Shown here: positions 60,055-64,000 of the stretch, piece by piece | Numbering within the stretch: position 1 is the stretch's first letter | How the letters are laid out: every line of letters begins with the position of its first letter | Origin: Erigeron canadensis | Lineage: Eukaryota > Streptophyta > Magnoliopsida > Asterales > Asteraceae | Direction: 5' to 3' | NCBI RefSeq assembly: GCF_010389155.1 | Contig: NC_057763.1 | Location: 31,230,645-31,294,644, forward strand | Length of the DNA stretch: 64,000 nucleotides | Position numbers and translations under genes: made by a program | The notes under the pieces: model-generated | What the model saw: the letters and a program-made list of their open reading frames with translations, nothing else | Told to the model about the DNA's origin: nothing | The model's database searches: none

Positions 60055-60360
60055 TCAATGCGTAGAGGATATCTTTTGATTGCCTACCCACCAGACAAAA
60101 CCTCGTCAAGATGTCGTTGTGCAATGATGCCATTGTAACCTCGGAGCACCTCTTTCTTGACTGCAGTATTGCTAAGTAGGTCTGGTCATATTAATAGATA
60201 TTGGTGGACTGTGGAAGGTATCTCTCATGATGTTACTTGTTTGATCTTCAGTCTCTTGCAGTGGGCCGATTGTTTGATCATGCCCCAACAACCAAGAACA
60301 AAAGCACAAAACAAATTAATCAAGTGGTGACTTTATCTGGGCTAGCTGGATTTGTGAATT
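60055..60360 (+). pseudogene. LINE zf-RVT relic
   Basis: A frame reads RISFDCLPTRQNLVKMSLCN and continues DAIVTSEHLFLDCSIAK, stop, VW: the conserved LPT-x-x-NL, C...H-x-F-x-x-C and W features of the zinc region that ends plant LINE polymerases. Nonsense codons stand where Trp is expected (before RISFD) and before VW. A decayed fragment on the strand opposite the polygalacturonase genes. Confidence 0.7.
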
Positions 60361-62564
60361 TGTAATCTTTCCTTTAGTGACATTTTGTTTTCATTTATTC
60401 TAGCATTTTGCCATTTATGAAGTTAAAAGAAAATAGGCATCCAGAACAAAGTCTGTTAAGCAATTTTTAATATAAACTATCTATTTATGCTATATAATTA
60501 AGTGATAAGTGTTTCAATATATATAACCAATCAAATATATATAGTGTGTAACCATCAGTTCATTGTGAGTATGTAAATTACTATTTTGTCCAAATTATGT
60601 GGTTACTGGGTTACTGTCTACCTGTAACCGGTTAGAGCCACACACGATATCACGATGAATATACAGAATAGACATTAAGCCATAGTTGACTTCCAGTGAT
60701 GGTCATCTTTTCCGATCAATTTCAATTACTATAAATTTGTTGCAAACCGTATCTGTTTAATTCGGTCTGATCCATATTTGCATTGTTTAATACAATTTAT
60801 ATGCCATCAATCAAGCCATAGTTAGTTGCTGCCAATTTCCTCTCTAAGTTTTCACTTTCAGTTGTGTTTTGCTTTCAACTGTTTCATGTTATCTAGCTAG
60901 GCAGTTGGTGTGTTTGTAAGTTGCATCAACAGTGCCGAACGATTTAAAGTCTTTTTTGTGTTATATAATACTTGATGAAAGTTGTATGAATTTTCAAAGT
61001 GTTCAATTTTGAATTTTTAATGTCTTTTTTGTGCAACTTTGACCTTAAATATATTTTTTTGTTTTATATAAAACTTGATAAAAGTTGTATGAATTAATTG
61101 AGTTTTAAATGTATTTGGTCAAAGTTATAAAATAAAAGACTTTGAAAATTCAAAGCAGGAGGGAGTAATAACTACTGGTAGACTAAATTACGCGAATGCA
61201 ATAAACAAGTGTTATTCACTTACCAACAAAATATAATAAGACTTTCATCTCAACATACGTATAAAATTAATCTTGTAGCTAATCATTTTAGGAGTGTTTA
61301 GTTTGAGCCGCAAAATAGTATTCTAAAAATCCTGCTAAGGTAGGTTTTTACCAAAAAGTCGTTTCAATTGCCAGACAAAATGTTACCGTGTCCTTTCCAT
61401 TTTAAATCAAGTTTGACTTTTAAGTTATTTTTTTTATCGGTAAATATTTTTATAAATATTTTTGTTTGTAATATTTAACATTTTGATATTTAAGTTATAT
61501 GTATTTTTAATTCATATGATTTTTTTTCATGAAGTACTATATAATACAAAAAAATACGATCAAAGTTTAAAAAAGAATAAACTTTGAGTAATTTTTGACA
61601 AGCGTTGCAAGCTTTCTAAAGGTTTATCTTGTTTCATGTTGATAAGATGTGAGCGGCCATATACCTAAACTTTAGGTACATTAAACAGTGAACGTGTGAC
61701 AGTCATATATTTAAGTTTAGATATAAACCTCTCATATACTAATTTTTTAATATTTTTTATGGACTAAAAATGAATCAGACCAATTATAAAAACCCAAGCT
61801 TCCTTATGGCATACGATTCAGTTTGTTCAACCAACTATCTTCTCATTCACAAGCGACCCAACTATTCCCCTGTTGTGAATTTCAAGTTTTACAAATAAAA
61901 TTTAGGATTTTGTTAAATGTAATAATTAAAATTTATATTTAAAAAGTATATACAACATTTTACCACATGATGAGCATAGCTTGTAAGGCCATATATATAC
62001 ATGCAAATTCCTAAAACCAAATAATGCAAACTACACTCGCTTCATTTTTATTACCGAGTATTTTTTTTTACTATATTTGTTTGTCTCACAATAACTGTTG
62101 TTTTTTTTTTCTTAAGAAAACATGATCTCATTTATTTATTAACAGCAACCATCATACACATGTTTTGAGAAATATATTCGTTGGATGACTTGTTGTTAGG
62201 CGTGAGTCATCAGCACTTAGTAGAAGGAAGCCTCAACAATCCATCAGTAAGGATAAGTTAAGATAAGTTTGATGACTCATCACACATATAATAAATCATG
62301 AGTAATCAGGGAAGAAAAAAATATACCAAAAGGTCACATGAAGGTCATGTGACCTATTACACGCTTTGAGAAAAATTATGTGTCAGGTGTTTTAGTTACA
62401 TCAATTGCAGAGTACTTTTTCACCAATACAAGATTGACAATCTTCTACACGTCAACATCCTTATCTCGAAAAGTGTTGTCCTTCACCCCTCCTATAAAAG
62501 ACAACATTTATGAAGACAATATATCATTACTTGCATATGCATATCGATGCTCGTATACTCGAAA
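60361..62564. other. AT-rich intergenic DNA
   Basis: No gene. AACTTGATGAAAGTTGTATG-like phrases occur twice (about 60970 and 61075). Confidence 0.45.
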
Positions 62565-62996
62565 AAAAATACATCTGGTCCGTCCCAAATTCGTCCATAA
62601 TACCGACGGATTAGGGACGGCCAATATTTTAAGACCGCCGTAAATCCGTCGAAAAAAAATAAAATTTGTTCCGTCCCTAATAACGACGGATTAAGGACGA
62701 TCATATTGAAGTCCTTCGTAAATCCGTCAAAAACATTTAAAGTTAGCGACTGATTTGGGACGAATATATTATATTAATATATTTGGATTTTTTTTTCCGA
62801 TTGTTAATTTTTTCCGTCATAAATCCGTCAAAAAATTATATATTTAGGGACGAATTTCCGACGGTTTGTAGATCTGTTGGTAATCTGCCTCTAATCCGTC
62901 ATAAATACTTTTGAATAAATTTAATTGACTTGTTGTCTGAAATCCGTCGGTAAGACATCGCTAACTAGGTCGAAAATATCAGATTTTCTAGTAGTG
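62565..62996. mobile_element. CACTA element end with CCGTC subterminal repeats
   Basis: At least eight copies of AATCCGTC/CGACGGATT-type motifs, then the terminus TTTTCTAGTAGTG (62984-62996), whose complement CACTACTAGAAAA is a common plant CACTA end. The opposite terminus is not visible in the preceding 450 bp, so this may be one truncated end. Confidence 0.75.
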
Positions 62997-63840
62997 CTAT
63001 AGTTGGTCTAAATTTCTAAGAAATATTTCTTGTAATTTATACTTTTGCACATGCATAGGTTGTAATGTTGTAAAACCAACCAGAGTCTTAGTAGATCTTT
63101 TCTTAATCCTCTCGCTATCGGTAAAGCAACTATGTACCTTTCTGTCGTGTAGACTCAGATTAAGCATTTGTATCGAAGATATATTGTATATTTACTTTTA
63201 TTTCTTACTCTATGTCCGTTATATTTTAAGTAAACATATAAGTGTAAAAAATAAAAACCATTTCTACTTTTCATCTCCACCTAATATAAATTAATGAAAT
63301 AATTTACAACATAAATCTCTCAATCCATAAAATAACTACACAATCATCTTTTACTTCAATTACTGTTACATTAATAATCACACCACCCGCGATTACCACC
63401 GCCACCGGCATCACCTCCGTTATCACCTATTGCCACCACCACCCGTTATTGCCGCCCCGCCTTACCGGATCACCATTGCCATCATTGTTGCTGCATTGCA
63501 CGTACATACGTCTGGTTTTGCTAATTTACCTTTATTTAATATTTTACCAATCTTTTATAGTATTATATTTCAAAAGTCAAGTTGGTTTAACTGTATGGGG
63601 AAAAAAGGAAAAGATAAAGAAAATATTAGGGAACTATTGCGTTAAAAGAACTTAATTTATAAAAGTCACAGATAACATCATAGATAATGAATAACAGAAT
63701 ACGAAATATGTCCAAACATACACTATATATATATGTACTAGAGATTTGGATAATTAATCTAATTTTTGTAACAACTTATTATTTTATACAACTTCACCAC
63801 CTTAATTATGCTGTATGTGCACGTTGATTATATATTAAGA
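62997..63840. other. Spacer between the CACTA end and the second polygalacturonase
   Basis: AT-rich; contains the family-B repeat at 63240-63520 and the presumed 3' UTR of the partial gene. No other gene. Confidence 0.4.
63240..63520 (+). mobile_element. Family-B Helitron-like repeat, copy 4
   Basis: AT-rich body, CACCACCCGCGATTACCACC block, and end GCATTGCACGTACATACGTC-TGGT, matching the layout of the other family-B copies. Confidence 0.45.
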
Positions 63841-64000
63841 TCATACGGGTGTATGATGTGATGCACTTGGACTACCGCAAGCCGGAGGGATTATTTCGCC
63901 GACGATTTTCGGCTTGATATTAGAACACTGGGAGGTAGCAGCAGCTCCACCACTCTGTTTCAAGTTAATATTACTCAACTCCACATTCTCACACGGTGAT
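63841..64000 (-). CDS. Exopolygalacturonase (GH28), last exon, truncated by the window
   Basis: Only the last 53 codons and stop (TGA at 63841-63843) are in the window. The reading SPCENVELSNINLKQSGGAA, then QCSNIKPKIVGEIIPPACGS, lines up with the end of the gene at 58059 (CDNVEVGDINL ... NVKPKVVGQVVPPVC), with the C-terminal cysteines kept. The tail SPSASHHTPV differs. Same strand, so the two are tandem duplicates. Active-site exons are outside the window. Confidence 0.85.
   Translation of the reverse strand, partial: SPCENVELSNINLKQSGGAAATSQCSNIKPKIVGEIIPPACGSPSASHHTPV

Noticed and set aside
1..64000. CRISPR arrays, bacterial operons, plasmid or phage features
   Set aside because: Introns, TATA boxes, plant protein families and plant transposons show this is nuclear plant DNA; no regular spacer-repeat arrays were seen.

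Overview
The window reads as nuclear DNA of a flowering plant, most likely a eudicot. It is AT-rich, has plant-type GT-AG introns, TATA boxes of the form TATAAATA and abundant plant transposons, and encodes plant families (class II glycine-rich proteins, a five-exon RhoGDI, pollen-type exopolygalacturonases). I suspect an Asteraceae-like genome but nothing here proves it. No rRNA, tRNA gene or CRISPR array was seen.

Bases 1-31,000 are a cluster of small secreted glycine-rich protein (GRP) loci, called here GRP-a to GRP-g. GRP-a (2887-3346, +), GRP-e (15714-17368, -), GRP-f (21327-21771, -) and GRP-g (29854-30923, +) share one design: a signal peptide in exon 1, a phase-1 intron just behind it, and a second exon ending in C-x3-CC-x7/8-C-x2-CC followed by an x-E-A tail. 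GRP-e carries three tandem 64-residue copies of the Gly-plus-Cys module. GRP-d (8068-9577, +) is a large Gly/Ser/Lys-repeat protein without the Cys module. GRP-b and GRP-c (4383-4671 and 6665-6962, +) are duplicated, intron-less, frameshifted relatives. The family suggests secreted wall or receptor-ligand proteins diversifying by tandem duplication; that role is inferred from the family.

Transposons break up the cluster: a foldback element with ~400-bp arms (1360-2374), a PIF/Harbinger element with a decayed transposase (12237-14168), a CACTA MITE and a remarkable nested palindrome inside the GRP-e intron, a 606-bp hAT-like element (18426-19031), and a 5-kb Ty1/copia element (23943-29007) that landed at the very start of an older tRNA-type SINE.

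Bases 31,000-43,000 hold no convincing gene: three copies of one palindromic MITE family, a second palindromic MITE, and Helitron-like repeats. At 43457-45832 (-) lies a complete RhoGDI gene with a Mutator-type MITE in intron 3. A small plant protein of unknown function with two 2-codon uORFs follows at 49671-49964 (-). Bases 51,200-57,650 are nested repeats: a hAT-like element, an LTR-like segment, and a 3151-bp solo LTR with a TAAAG target-site duplication inside a Helitron-like element. The window closes with a complete four-exon exopolygalacturonase gene (58059-59624, -) and the last exon of a second one cut by the window edge (63841-64000, -), a tandem pair. LINE relics and a CACTA end lie around and between them.

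Exon boundaries were read by eye from splice sites, reading phase and family similarity; no alignment or search was run.
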